Shown: piece by piece, positions 63,541-64,000 of the stretch | How positions within the stretch are numbered: the first letter of the stretch is position 1 | How the letters are laid out: each line of letters starts with the position of its first letter | Assembly: GCF_902459465.1 (NCBI RefSeq) | Contig: NC_047068.1 | Coordinates: 15,027,195-15,091,194, forward strand | Direction: 5' to 3' | Origin: Asterias rubens | Lineage: Eukaryota; Echinodermata; Asteroidea; Forcipulatida; Asteriidae | DNA length: 64,000 bases | Made by a program: the position numbers and the translations under genes | The notes under the pieces: model-generated | Told to the model about the DNA's origin: nothing | What the model saw: the letters and a program-made list of their open reading frames with translations, nothing else | The model's database searches: none

Positions 63541-64000
63541 TTAACCGTTCTTTTTAAGTTAAAATAATTTGCTTTTGATCATTTTGATCGTAATACGATG
63601 ATGCGAACCCCAGTAAATGAATATCGCAGACCCATGCATCATGACATCTTATCTATTATTAGCCAGCTCATGGATGAAGCATGAAAAATGAAAGGTCCAT
63701 AACTGATTGGAAAGAGACCACCCCCCCCCTCACCGCCACACCCCCGCCAAACACAGAATAAGTGAGAATAATCGACACTAGAGGGCGCTATTGTGTATTT
63801 TCCTTTTGCACAAGGTGGTTGCGCTGCGAATGTAAACAGATTCAGTGATTGAGGATCCACCTGTTTCGTGGGACCATCTCCATGGTGGGACGGACAGCGA
63901 CGAACTTGAACTTAGAAGTGGGTACCACTTTTTCTTTTACAAATAACCGAAAGGGGTTTATCTAGTAGGTTATATTCATGTAGGCCATAGCCCTAGGCCT
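63541..64000. other. no gene seen
   Basis: It contains a C-tract near 63719-63728 and a CACTAGAGGGCGCTA word at 63777, close to the CTCF core consensus. Nothing coding. Confidence 0.45.

Overview
The window is animal nuclear DNA, most likely from an echinoderm and probably a sea star. It is AT-rich, with short exons, GT/AG introns of hundreds to thousands of bases, and dense short inverted-repeat transposons, tRNA-derived SINEs and truncated LINEs. Two repeat signatures fit echinoderms: an element with ends reading CACTGGACACTATTGGTA, and a TTAA-targeting element with ends reading AGGAACACGTTGCCTTGG. The species assignment is an inference from repeat style, not a database match.

Two protein genes are well supported. 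At the left edge, on the + strand, are the last three coding exons (725-888, 3191-3301, 4052-4141) of a GGA clathrin adaptor, covering its gamma-adaptin ear. On the - strand, four exons (61103-61391, 46818-46901, 45144-45281, 43650-43942) join in phase into a complete 267-residue four-membrane-span protein of the claudin/PMP22 superfamily, with a 14.2 kb first intron. The two genes converge on about 39 kb of repeat-rich DNA.

That central region holds, from left to right: a weak candidate transcription unit (7.1-10.4 kb); a 2.75 kb satellite with a monomer of about 58 bp (11.17-13.93 kb); a large inverted repeat whose arms carry two-exon coding remnants (14.34-15.04 and 17.72-18.29 kb) around two further tandem arrays; an exact 57-bp minisatellite (19.16-19.94 kb); five diverged exon-like modules on the - strand (20.58-24.09 kb); two 5'-truncated L2/CR1-type LINEs (22.1 and 26.9 kb); many MITEs; and a decayed Ty3/gypsy gag-protease relic (41.07-41.96 kb). 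The 31-kb first part of the claudin-like gene and its surroundings contain nested insertions such as MITE in SINE, SINE in MITE and MITE in MITE, which give a relative insertion order.

The most interesting unexplained signal is on the - strand from 24.1 to 17.7 kb. Five modules share an acceptor-side sequence and end at GT donors, and further along the same strand two exons with matching phase encode a proline/glycine-rich segment followed by an acidic DDEDFYP-type motif. A second, damaged copy of that exon pair lies inverted 3 kb away. I recognise no family. Two weak candidate first exons, at 7.1 kb and 62.2 kb, are also recorded.
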